From positions 1 to 64,000 of the forward strand of contig NZ_BOOP01000023.1 in the NCBI RefSeq assembly GCF_016863295.1: a DNA stretch of 64,000 bases, in the 5' to 3' direction. The notes beneath the pieces are model-generated. The model did no database searches. It saw only the letters and a list, made by a program, of their open reading frames with translations, and was not told the origin of the DNA. The DNA comes from Planotetraspora phitsanulokensis. GTDB taxonomy: Bacteria > Actinomycetota > Actinomycetes > Streptosporangiales > Streptosporangiaceae. Of this stretch, positions 42,392 through 49,720 are shown piece by piece (positions within the stretch are counted from its first letter, which is position 1; each line of letters opens with the position of its first letter). The position numbers and the translations under genes are program-made.

Positions 42392-42661
42392 GGAAGGCCG
42401 GGGATCTTTCGTGAGACGACTGGATGAGCGACTTTGCGTCGGCGATCGAACCTTGCGGTTCGGACAGGCCGTGGACGCGGTCGCCGGCCGGGCGAGAGAA
42501 CATCGATCGCCCGCGAGACACACGCTCAGGCGCGGAAGCTATGAGGACCGGCCCGAGGGCCGCCGTATGTCAGACGTGGTCCGAAGGATCTGGAGTGAGG
42601 CCGCACGTGGGGTCGCCCACTGCTGATCTCTTCTCCTGGACTTTGCCACTTGTTGGTAGCA
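42392..42661 (-). promoter_or_regulatory. Long structured 5' leader, candidate cis-regulatory RNA
   Basis: Upstream of the secreted-protein gene, the minus strand can form at least four clean hairpins: CGAACC-GCAA-GGTTCG (42447-42462, GNRA tetraloop), GGGCGA/TCGCCC (42490-42512), a GGCC/GGCC stem (42550-42561) and GTGGG-CGAC-CCCAC (42607-42620). A promoter-like pair lies just beyond it. Several actinomycete cell-wall genes carry riboswitch leaders of this length, but I could not match a known consensus. Confidence 0.5.
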
Positions 42662-42667
42662 ATTGGG

Positions 42668-42697
42668 ACTCTACAAGACAAGTCAGGAGATAACCAA
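42668..42697 (-). promoter_or_regulatory. Putative promoter for the secreted-protein gene
   Basis: On the minus strand TTGGTT (42692-42697) and TAGAGT (42668-42673) are 18 bp apart, placing transcription near 42661. An imperfect inverted repeat (ACTTGTTGGTAG / CTACAAGACAAGT) flanks the -10. Confidence 0.4.
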
Positions 42698-43386
42698 GTA
42701 AAGACCCCATAACACCCAGAAGATCTACCCCTTCCCCCAAGGGCAGACCACGAGCCCGGAAGGCCGAAATGCCGAATTCATCGAGGCCGAGGCCCTCGCC
42801 ACATGGGGTTGACGGCGTATCCGGGCAAAGCCCTCCTGGCAAAGAGCAAGTCAGGGGCGCGGTCAAGGAAAGGGTGTCCACACACCGGCATGCGGAGGGT
42901 AAAGGCACCCCGGGTAACGGGCTCGTCAGGATGCGTCTCACCCGGACCCCGGTTAGGCAAAGCCCGGAAGCCCCCCAGCATGGGCCCCGGGTGGACCCCC
43001 CGGGGATGGGCCGTGATCATGCACAGGTTCGGAGACATACGCCCTGGCCTGCAGACATTCCGGCCGTGATCGTGCACGCTTTCGCGATCAAGGCTTCTCG
43101 GCACAGTCGCAACCCGGAGACCGAGGGCAATCTGAGGCAAAGCGGTGGAAGGCCCGGCCTTCAGGGGCGAGCGGGGCCGCCCGAAGCGCGCAGCCGCCGC
43201 ACGAAAGAAGGGGGCAAGCGCAGGCCACGAAGGAGGCCCGGGATCGGGCACGGAAGCCAGGACCACCGACCAACCCGGCCATCAAGGGACGCCGGGATCC
43301 GGGCAGGGAGGCCGCGGGGTTACGGCAGCCCCCGGAAGCCGGGCAGGGAGGCGGCAAGGTTACGGCGGGCCCCGGAATCAGGGCAT
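42698..43386. other. Non-coding region with repeats and unusual composition
   Basis: About 690 bp with no convincing gene on either strand. It holds repeated GGCAAAG(C) words (42825, 42837, 42956, 43136), a pair GTGATCATGCAC / GTGATCGTGCAC (43010 and 43069) and 40-bp tandem repeats (43293-43385). Candidate frames have random-looking composition. Confidence 0.6.
43293..43385. repeat. Tandem repeat, 40 bp x 2.3
   Basis: Copies at 43293-43332 and 43333-43372 share CCGGGCAGGGAGGC and GGTTACGGC at the same offsets. A third copy begins at 43373 (CGGAATCAGGGCA). The block ends just before the hairpin cluster. Confidence 0.85.
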
Positions 43387-43530
43387 AAAAAACGCCGAGG
43401 CCGGACAGTCCCCCAACTGTCCGGCCCCGGCTAAAGCGGTTCCGCCAGGCATGCCCTCCCCAAAGGCACCGGCAGGCCCCCGCTTATCGCCGGACGCGGT
43501 TCCCCCTCCGCGTCCTTCAATAAAGCTCAT
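43387..43530 (-). ncRNA. Candidate small RNA: three hairpins with C5/G5 loops and a terminator
   Basis: Three consecutive hairpins. The first is 43394-43431 (plus-strand loop TCCCCCAA). The second is a weaker one around 43453-43482 (loop CTCCCCAAA). The third is 43492-43515, perfect GGACGCGG/CCGCGTCC around TTCCCCCT. On the minus strand the first becomes a 15-bp stem with one G-U pair followed directly by GTTTTTT, an intrinsic terminator. This favours a minus-strand RNA with G-rich loops starting upstream of 43515. On the plus strand it would resemble the actinobacterial 6C RNA (C-rich loops). The strand is not settled. Confidence 0.5.
43394..43431 (-). terminator. Intrinsic terminator with U-run
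   Basis: The minus-strand stem GCCGGGGCCGGACAG / CTGTCCGGCCTCGGC (14 Watson-Crick pairs plus one G-U) is followed by GTTTTTT (43393-43387). It is the clearest rho-independent terminator in the window. Confidence 0.8.
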
Positions 43531-43708
43531 CCGGTCGTCTCGACCTGCTACCACATTAGCGCCGTGGTTGTCATGAACTCGTCATCGACAGGTGGATTTT
43601 CGGCCTACATCCGGCGTTGACCTGGTGCGACACGGTCAAGTGACCCCCCGCGACGGAGCCCGGACCCCTCGAATCCGCGAACAACCGTCCACGAAACCCA
43701 CGTGGAGG

Positions 43709-44095
43709 CTACCCGTTGAGGATGACGCGGACCTCGGTGCCCTGCTCAAGCGAACGGCTGACGATGCAGTGGCGCTCATGGACGCGCTGCGCCACGGCCT
43801 CGAATACCTCCCGGGCCTCCTCGGACGGCGGCTCGACGTCGTAGGTGACCGTGACGGACTCGAGCAGGGTGGGGGCGGCCTTCTCGGACGTGACGTCCAC
43901 CGCGAGGCGGATCAGCCGCTGGCCCCGCTGGGCGGTGAGGGGCTCCACCGTCATGATGTTGCACCCGCCGACGGCCGCGAGCAGCAGCTCCAGAGGGCTG
44001 AAAACGCCCTCGGAGGAGCCCATGGTGATCTCCGCGCCCCGGTCGTTGCGGGCAACGAATCCGTCTTCTGTGCGCTCGACGTGGACGTATGCCAT
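43709..44095 (-). CDS. OsmC family protein
   Basis: A 128-residue OsmC/Ohr-fold protein: SPLELLLAAVGGCNIM carries the first catalytic Cys and ERHCIVSRSLEQGTEV the second. Members reduce organic or fatty-acid hydroperoxides. Sequence and length match the OsmC rather than the Ohr branch. ATG 44095 gives a normal start. It lies 42 bp after the regulator gene on the same strand and may share its transcript. Confidence 0.9.
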   Translation of the reverse strand: MAYVHVERTEDGFVARNDRGAEITMGSSEGVFSPLELLLAAVGGCNIMTVEPLTAQRGQRLIRLAVDVTSEKAAPTLLESVTVTYDVEPPSEEAREVFEAVAQRVHERHCIVSRSLEQGTEVRVILNG

Positions 44096-44137
44096 GTCGT
44101 CACCCTACTTGGGGACCATGAGCGCCACGAGGCGAGA

Positions 44138-44866
44138 TCAGCGCCCGGCCGCCTCTCCGATCGCCCCCGGGTCACGGAGGGTGTCCCTGATCGTCTCCCT
44201 GAGCGCGTAGCCCAGCCCGTGCACGGTGTGGATCAGCCGGGGCTCCCCCGCCGCCTCGGTCTTCCTGCGCAGGTAGCGGATGTAGACCTCCAGCGAATTG
44301 GACGCGGGACGGAAGGCGTGCCCCCAGATCCGCTCCAGGATGACCTTCCGCGTGAGCACCTGTCCCCCGTTGCGGATCAGCAGGTCGAGCAGGGCGTATT
44401 CCGTCCTCGTCAGATCGAAGACCCGGCCGCCCCGCCTGGCCTGCCTGCTCTCCGGCAAGAGGGTCAGGTCGGCGAAGCCCGCGGCGGGCTCCGCCGGGGC
44501 CGTACGGCGCAGCAGCGCCCGGACCCTGGCCAGCAACTCCTCGACGGCGAACGGTTTGATCAGGTAGTCGTCGGCTCCCGCGTCGAGCCCGGCGACCCGG
44601 TCCCCGACGTCCTCGAGCGCGGTCAGCATGAGCACCGGGACCCGGTTGCCCTTCTCCCGCAGCCTCCGGCACACCTCGAGGCCGTCGATCCGCGGCATCA
44701 GCACGTCGAGCAGCACCAGTTCCGGCGTGGCACCGGTGATGACGGCGAGCGCCGACGCGCCGTCATCGGCGGTCGTGACGCGGTGCCCCTCCCCGCGCAG
44801 GACGCGCGCGATCGCGTCGCGCACGTCCGGATCGTCGTCCACGACCAGTATCCGTGTCTTGGCCAC
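44138..44866 (-). CDS. OmpR/PhoB-type response regulator (orphan)
   Basis: A 242-residue regulator. The receiver has acidic DDD at 10-12, D54 in LLDVLMP and the Lys in [15 protein letters not shown] winged HTH (about 130-225) has [27 protein letters not shown] and [16 protein letters not shown]. It resembles MprA/PrrA-type regulators. No histidine kinase lies next to it; the divergent neighbour is a ferric-reductase-like flavoprotein, a possible target. Confidence 0.9.
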   Translation of the reverse strand: MAKTRILVVDDDPDVRDAIARVLRGEGHRVTTADDGASALAVITGATPELVLLDVLMPRIDGLEVCRRLREKGNRVPVLMLTALEDVGDRVAGLDAGADDYLIKPFAVEELLARVRALLRRTAPAEPAAGFADLTLLPESRQARRGGRVFDLTRTEYALLDLLIRNGGQVLTRKVILERIWGHAFRPASNSLEVYIRYLRRKTEAAGEPRLIHTVHGLGYALRETIRDTLRDPGAIGEAAGR

Positions 44867-45014
44867 CCCGTCATCCTGGCCTGCGGCGATGAGAAGTTCA
44901 TGAAGGAACGCCGCAGGCCGGGCGTCCGGATCCTCCTGCGGGGCAGCCGATCCCGGGCCCGGCCGCGGGTGACTCGTTCAGATCCGCCTCATATCCATCG
45001 GCCATGGTCGTGGG

Positions 45015-46379
45015 ATGGCACACACCGAGGTGACGGGAGCGGATCCGGCGGACCGGCCAGTGGCGGGTACGGCCGGCGCCGCCGCGGCGTGGTTGTGGCC
45101 CGCGATCTTCTGGGCGGGCGCGGCCGCGGTGCTCGTCCCCTGGGCGGTCCGCTCAGGGGAACGCTTCGCCGCCGACCCCGTCGTCGGCACCGGCAGGCTG
45201 GCCGGGATGCTCGCCGGATATCTCATCGCCGTCCAGCTCATCCTCATGAGCAGGGTCCTCGACACGCGGCTCATCGCGGTGTGGCATCGCAGGCTCGGGG
45301 CCGCCGTGTTCGCGTTCGTCACCGCGCACATCGTCTTCAGCACCGTGGGCCACGCCGCCGGGAGAAGCCTGGCGGACCAGACGATGAGATTCGTCTTCGG
45401 CTATCCCTGGCTGCTCGCGGCCTACGTCGGGACGGCTCTGATCGTGATGATCGGCCTGACCTCGATCCGCGTGATCAAGCGGCGTATGCGTTACGAGACC
45501 TGGTACTACCTGCATCTGTACGCCTATCTGGGAACCGCGCTGGCGTTCGCCCACACGATCACGATCTCCACCGACATCAAGGGGATCGCCCGGGTCTTCT
45601 GGATCGCGCTGTACGCCACGGCCCTCACGCTGGCCGTCTGGCGGCGGGTCGTGCGGCCGGCCAGGCTGGCGGCTCGGCACGGCTTCCGCGTGTCGGACGT
45701 GGTCAAGGAGACGCCGGACGTCACCTCGATCCACATCGGCGGCCGCAGAATGCGCGAGTTCCGCGTCGAGCCGGGCCAGTTCCTGTGGCTGCGCTTCCTC
45801 ACACGGAACGACTGGGGGCAGGCCCACCCCTTCTCTCTGTCGGCCGCTCCCGACGGGCGCCGTCTACGCGTGACGGTCAAGGCGCTCGGCGACCACACCC
45901 GCGGGTTGCAGGAGGTCCCGGTCGGCACCCGGGTCGTGGTCGAGGGCCCCTACGGGAGCTTCACGGCCGGCGCACGCGTCAACGAGGACGTCCTGATGAT
46001 CGCCGCCGGGATCGGGATCACGCCGATCAGGGCGCTGCTGGAGGAGATGCCGCCGGGGACGGTCGTCCTCTATAGGGCGAGGTCGCAGAGTGAGGTCGTC
46101 TTCCGCGACGAGCTCGACGAGCTGGCCGGGTCACGCGGCGCGCGCCTGGTCTATCTGCTGGACGAGGACGGACGGGACGGCGGCGGTCCTGGGGTCACCG
46201 ATGACCGGCACATCCCGGAGGAGCTCACCGCCGCGGGGCTGGCCCGGCTCGTTCCGGGCATCGGGCACCGCGACGTCTACCTGTGCGGTCCCCCCGGTCT
46301 CGTCCGCCGGGTCAACGCGGAGCTGCGCAAGGCGGGCGTCCGCGACCGGCACATCCACCACGACCCGTTCGAGCTCTGA
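45015..46379 (+). CDS. Ferric-reductase-like membrane flavoprotein (FNR family)
   Basis: A 454-residue protein. Six membrane helices (about 25-220) hold His residues suited to haem binding (VWHRRLGAAVFAFVTAHIVF, YLHLYAYLGTALAFAHT). An FNR-type module follows: FAD site in WLRFLTRNDWGQAHPFSLSAA, NAD site in MIAAGIGITPIRALLEEM and the end motif DVYLCGPPGLV. It moves electrons from NAD(P)H through FAD and probably haem across the membrane. It is divergent from the orphan regulator and has no 2Fe-2S domain. Confidence 0.88.
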   Translation: MAHTEVTGADPADRPVAGTAGAAAAWLWPAIFWAGAAAVLVPWAVRSGERFAADPVVGTGRLAGMLAGYLIAVQLILMSRVLDTRLIAVWHRRLGAAVFAFVTAHIVFSTVGHAAGRSLADQTMRFVFGYPWLLAAYVGTALIVMIGLTSIRVIKRRMRYETWYYLHLYAYLGTALAFAHTITISTDIKGIARVFWIALYATALTLAVWRRVVRPARLAARHGFRVSDVVKETPDVTSIHIGGRRMREFRVEPGQFLWLRFLTRNDWGQAHPFSLSAAPDGRRLRVTVKALGDHTRGLQEVPVGTRVVVEGPYGSFTAGARVNEDVLMIAAGIGITPIRALLEEMPPGTVVLYRARSQSEVVFRDELDELAGSRGARLVYLLDEDGRDGGGPGVTDDRHIPEELTAAGLARLVPGIGHRDVYLCGPPGLVRRVNAELRKAGVRDRHIHHDPFEL

Positions 46380-46388
46380 GGCGGGCCC

Positions 46389-46664
46389 TCAGGCGTCGGG
46401 ATGCTTGGACAGGTAGTCGACGTAGACGGGCCGCAGGGCGTCGCCGAGCTCCCCCTCACCCGCCGCCATCGCATCGCTGAGCAGCGCGGACACCCGGCTG
46501 AGATCGTTCGCCGTCTCGTCGGAGTTGCCGCTGGCGGCCTCGGCGGCCGGAATCAGCTTCAGCAGGTCCCAGAGGAATCCGAAATCGCCGTGCCGTACGG
46601 CATAGTGCACGGCGCGGTCGTGCAATTCCTTCGCCGACAACGAATCGAGCTCTTCCACGTCCAT
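46389..46664 (-). CDS. Small helical hypothetical protein (91 aa)
   Basis: A mainly helical acidic protein (VEELDSLSAKELHDRAVHYAVRHGD ... VYVDYLSKHPDA) of a type I associate with actinomycetes. ATG 46664 is chosen because GGGGTGAG lies just upstream. No catalytic motif or membrane segment. It converges on the flavoprotein gene. Confidence 0.6.
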   Translation of the reverse strand: MDVEELDSLSAKELHDRAVHYAVRHGDFGFLWDLLKLIPAAEAASGNSDETANDLSRVSALLSDAMAAGEGELGDALRPVYVDYLSKHPDA

Positions 46665-47041
46665 CCACACTCACCCCAAAAATCGTCATTGCCCCAAGCC
46701 GTGCCGGTTATGCCCATGGCAGAGAAAAGGGTAGTCAGAGACCACGAGCCCTTTGCCGACCCCCCGTCTCCTGCGACTCCCCTGCGACTCCCCTGCGGCT
46801 CCACTGAGGCCCCCCGTGGCGCCCCAATCGAGCCCACCGAACGCGCATGAGATCCATTCGTCCCACCTCGTAGACATTTGTTCGCCACCTATATGAAACC
46901 AGTATGAACTTCAGCGGAACACCTCCGTACGGGGACTTGACCTGGTACGACGGTTCTGTTTCGGTTTGTCGCTATGCCGTCTCCCCGGAAATCCCCGCCC
47001 GCTTCGCGAATGACCGCGCCGGCCGCCGGGAGAAGCGCACA
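46665..47041. other. Intergenic spacer with a short tandem repeat
   Basis: About 377 bp. It holds an 11-bp repeat (46771-46803) and an open frame running into the acyltransferase from ATG 46904 that looks non-coding. GGGAGAAG before GTG 47042 supports the later start. I see no gene. Confidence 0.55.
46771..46803. repeat. Tandem repeat, 11 bp x 3
   Basis: CTGCGACTCCC, CTGCGACTCCC and CTGCGGCTCCA end to end, in the spacer upstream of the acyltransferase. Confidence 0.75.
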
Positions 47042-49147
47042 GTGACGCACGCGACTCCCGTGCCGCTGGAAAGAATCGAGCACACCGAGCCCGCTCCCCC
47101 TCCGCACACCCGGAAGCGGACCGACATCGAGGGACTACGCGCCGTCGCGGTTTCGCTCGTGGTGCTGAGCCACTCCGGGGTGAGTCTGTTCGCCGGTGGC
47201 TACATCGGCGTCGACGTCTTCTTCGTGATCTCGGGCTTCCTGATCACCTCGCTGCTGCTGCGTGAACTCGACACCACCGGCCGCATCTCGATCCGGCGCT
47301 TCTACGCGCGGCGGGCCCTGCGACTCCTGCCCGCCTCCACGATCGTGGTCGTGTTCACCGTGATCGGCTCCTGGCTGTGGCTCACGCCGGTCAGATTCGC
47401 GGAGTACACCAAGGACGCCCTCGCCAGCACGCTCTACGCCATCAACTTCCGGCTGGCGATCACCGGCACCGACTACCTGCAGGAAGGCGCTCCGCCCTCG
47501 CCGTTCCAGCACTTCTGGTCGCTGGCCGTCGAGGAGCAGTTCTACCTCGTGTGGCCCCTGCTGCTGATCGTCTCCGCCTGGCTCCTCAGCCGCGGGGGCC
47601 GCAGCAGCCGGACCCGCTACCTGGCGGTCCCGCTCATCGCCCTGTCCGCCGTCTCGCTGGTGCTGAGCATCGTGGAGACCCCGCGCTCGGCCCCCTGGTC
47701 CTACTTCGGCTCGCACACCCGCATCTGGGAGTTGGGCGCGGGAGCCCTCGTGGCGCTGGCGGCCGCGCGGCTCGCCCGTACGCCGGGCCGGATCGCCGCC
47801 GCCATGACGTGGGCCGGCCTGGCCGCGATCCTCGCCGGGGCGCTGGTCTACGACAACGACACCCCCTTCCCCGGCTACCAGGCGCTCCTGCCGGTCGTCG
47901 GCACCGCGATGGTGATCGCGGGCGGCACGGCGGCGGCGCGCGCCGACGCGCGACTGCTGCTGGGCCTGGCGCCCTTCCAGCGCATCGGCGGCCTGTCCTA
48001 CGGCTGGTACCTCTGGCACTGGCCGCTCCTCGTGATCGGCCCCGCCGCGCTCGGCCTGCACGGCACGCTCAAGGTCAATCTCGCGCTCTGCGCCATCGGC
48101 CTGATCCTGGCCGCCGTCACCCTCTACCTGGTGGAGAACCCGGTCCGCTTCCACCGCGCGTTCAAGAACCGGCCGGGACGGGCGATCTCACTCGGAGTCA
48201 CCCTGTCCGCCGGCGCCGCGGTGATCGCCCTGGTGGCCGCCACCGTGCCCCCCTCGATCCCGTACGGCCCGCCGGTCGCGGACCTGCCGGCCGGGATGGC
48301 CTCGGCGCCGGACGCCGAGGCGTTCCTGAAGTCCGCCATCGGCGGCGGCGTGCCGCCGGAGCGGCTTCCCGGCAACCTGACGCCCTCTCTCACCACGGTG
48401 AAGGACGACAAGGCGATCGTCTACGACGACGGCTGCCATGTGGGCTACGACGACGTCTCGATGCCCGAGTGCGCCTTCGGCGACCTCACGTCGAGCAAGG
48501 TGGTCGTGCTCTTCGGCGACTCCCACGCGGCGCACTGGTTCCCCGCGATGGAGACGCTCGCCAAGAAGAACCACTGGAAGCTCTACTCGTGGACCAAGGC
48601 GTCGTGCAAGGTCTCGTCGATCACGCTGGTCCGCACCGGCAAGGCGTACGACACCTGCGACACCTGGCGGAGCCAGACGATCGCGAGGATCAAGAAGCTG
48701 CATCCCGCGCTCGTCGTCCTGTCCTCGTCGGAAGACGGGACGATCTTCCCGAAGAACACCGACAACGCGGCCGCCTGGGGTGCGGGCTTCGCGGCGACGC
48801 TGAAGCAGATCAACGCGCGCGGCACGAAGATGACCCTGATCCAGGACATCCCCTGGCCCATCAGCGACGCGCCCGAGTGCCTGGCCCAGAACCCCCGGGT
48901 TCTGACTCTCTGCACGAACAAGCTCCCGAAGGCCCTGCACTCGCCCGCCCGCCGCGCAGCCATCGCCGCCGCGGCGAAGAAGGCCAAGATCAAGGTGATC
49001 GACCCGACCGAGTGGTTCTGCGGCACGGCGGGCACGTGCCCGCCGGTCATCGGCAACCTGCTCGTCTACCGGGACGAGGGCCACATGACCAAGCAGTACG
49101 CCCAGCTCCTCGCGCCGCTTCTGATGTCCCGTCTGCCGAAGGTCTGA
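47042..49147 (+). CDS. Acyltransferase-3 / SGNH fusion (OafA-type)
   Basis: A 701-residue membrane O-acyltransferase. The N-terminal acyltransferase-3 domain (about 25-370, ten helices) has RTDIEGLRAVAVSLVVLSHSG with the catalytic His, FFVISGFLI and PFQHFWSLAVEEQFYLVWPLL. The C-terminal SGNH domain (about 440-700) has VVVLFGDSHAAHW with the Ser and YRDEGHMTKQYA with the Asp/His. These proteins O-acylate cell-surface polysaccharides or antibiotics, the SGNH part taking the acyl group outside. GTG 47042 follows GGGAGAAG. Confidence 0.92.
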   Translation: MTHATPVPLERIEHTEPAPPPHTRKRTDIEGLRAVAVSLVVLSHSGVSLFAGGYIGVDVFFVISGFLITSLLLRELDTTGRISIRRFYARRALRLLPASTIVVVFTVIGSWLWLTPVRFAEYTKDALASTLYAINFRLAITGTDYLQEGAPPSPFQHFWSLAVEEQFYLVWPLLLIVSAWLLSRGGRSSRTRYLAVPLIALSAVSLVLSIVETPRSAPWSYFGSHTRIWELGAGALVALAAARLARTPGRIAAAMTWAGLAAILAGALVYDNDTPFPGYQALLPVVGTAMVIAGGTAAARADARLLLGLAPFQRIGGLSYGWYLWHWPLLVIGPAALGLHGTLKVNLALCAIGLILAAVTLYLVENPVRFHRAFKNRPGRAISLGVTLSAGAAVIALVAATVPPSIPYGPPVADLPAGMASAPDAEAFLKSAIGGGVPPERLPGNLTPSLTTVKDDKAIVYDDGCHVGYDDVSMPECAFGDLTSSKVVVLFGDSHAAHWFPAMETLAKKNHWKLYSWTKASCKVSSITLVRTGKAYDTCDTWRSQTIARIKKLHPALVVLSSSEDGTIFPKNTDNAAAWGAGFAATLKQINARGTKMTLIQDIPWPISDAPECLAQNPRVLTLCTNKLPKALHSPARRAAIAAAAKKAKIKVIDPTEWFCGTAGTCPPVIGNLLVYRDEGHMTKQYAQLLAPLLMSRLPKV

Positions 49148-49158
49148 GCCGTCGGTCC

Positions 49159-49198
49159 GGCGGTCCCGGGGAGCCCGCCCGAAGGCTCCGGGACCGCC
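49159..49198 (+). terminator. Hairpin after the acyltransferase
   Basis: GGCGGTCCCGGGGAGCC (49159-49175) pairs with GGCTCCGGGACCGCC (49184-49198), a 15-bp stem with a 2-nt bulge and an 8-nt loop, 12 bp after the stop. Confidence 0.7.
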
Positions 49199-49348
49199 GA
49201 ACTATACGATCACTACGTGTCAGCGATGCGGGTCATCGGGGGTGCGCCGCGGGCGGCCGGCAGGCTTGCCGGGCGGAGGGCGGGGCGAGCATGCTTGTCC
49301 GTCTCGGCCGCCTGACACCCGCTTTTCCGATCATGGAAGGATCCCCCC

Positions 49349-49720
49349 TTGAAGATCATCCTTAAGGTGCTGATCGTCGCCGGAGCACTGTGGGTGTCCA
49401 CGCAGCTCGTGGACGGCATCACGGTGAACACCGGCAGCGCCGCCAAGCAGGCGGGCACCCTCATCGCCGTCGCGCTCATCTTCGGTCTCGTCAACGCGGT
49501 GCTCAAGCCGATCATCAAGACCATCGGATGCGCCTTCTACGTACTGACGCTGGGCCTGTTCGCCCTCGTCGTCAACGCCGCCCTGCTTCTGCTCACGAGC
49601 TGGGTGGCCGACAAGGTGGACCTGCCGTTCCACGTCGACGGGTTCGTCGCCGCCTTCTGGGGCGCGCTCATCGTCGGCGTGATCAGCTGGGTCCTCAACA
49701 TGATCCTCGGTGACGACTGA
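49349..49720 (+). CDS. Phage-holin-family (DUF) four-helix membrane protein
   Basis: A 123-residue protein with four membrane helices: KIILKVLIVAGALWVSTQLV, GTLIAVALIFGLVNAVLKPII, FYVLTLGLFALVVNAALLLLT and FVAAFWGALIVGVISWVLNM. The LVNAVLKPI signature marks the PF04020 group, named after holins but widespread in chromosomes. The start is TTG 49349 with GGAAGGAT upstream. It overlaps the ammonia-lyase start by 11 bp. No phage genes are near. Confidence 0.85.
   Translation: MKIILKVLIVAGALWVSTQLVDGITVNTGSAAKQAGTLIAVALIFGLVNAVLKPIIKTIGCAFYVLTLGLFALVVNAALLLLTSWVADKVDLPFHVDGFVAAFWGALIVGVISWVLNMILGDD

Noticed and set aside
42392-42661. ydaO (c-di-AMP) riboswitch
   Set aside because: Size, place and one GGGCGA/TCGCCC hairpin fit, but I could not find the conserved single-stranded words of the ydaO consensus.
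43293-43385. CRISPR array
   Set aside because: The repeats are directly abutting 40-bp units without spacers, and no cas gene is in the window.
42698-43530. RNase P RNA, tmRNA or other housekeeping RNA
   Set aside because: None of the conserved words (such as a GAGGAAAGTCC-type core or a tag-peptide frame with a tRNA-like end) is present on either strand.
46904-47041. Upstream start for the acyltransferase
   Set aside because: The added 46 residues are unconserved and hydrophilic; GTG 47042 has a good ribosome-binding site and directly precedes the domain.
49349-49720. Prophage remnant suggested by a holin-family protein
   Set aside because: This family is common in bacterial chromosomes and no other phage gene is nearby.
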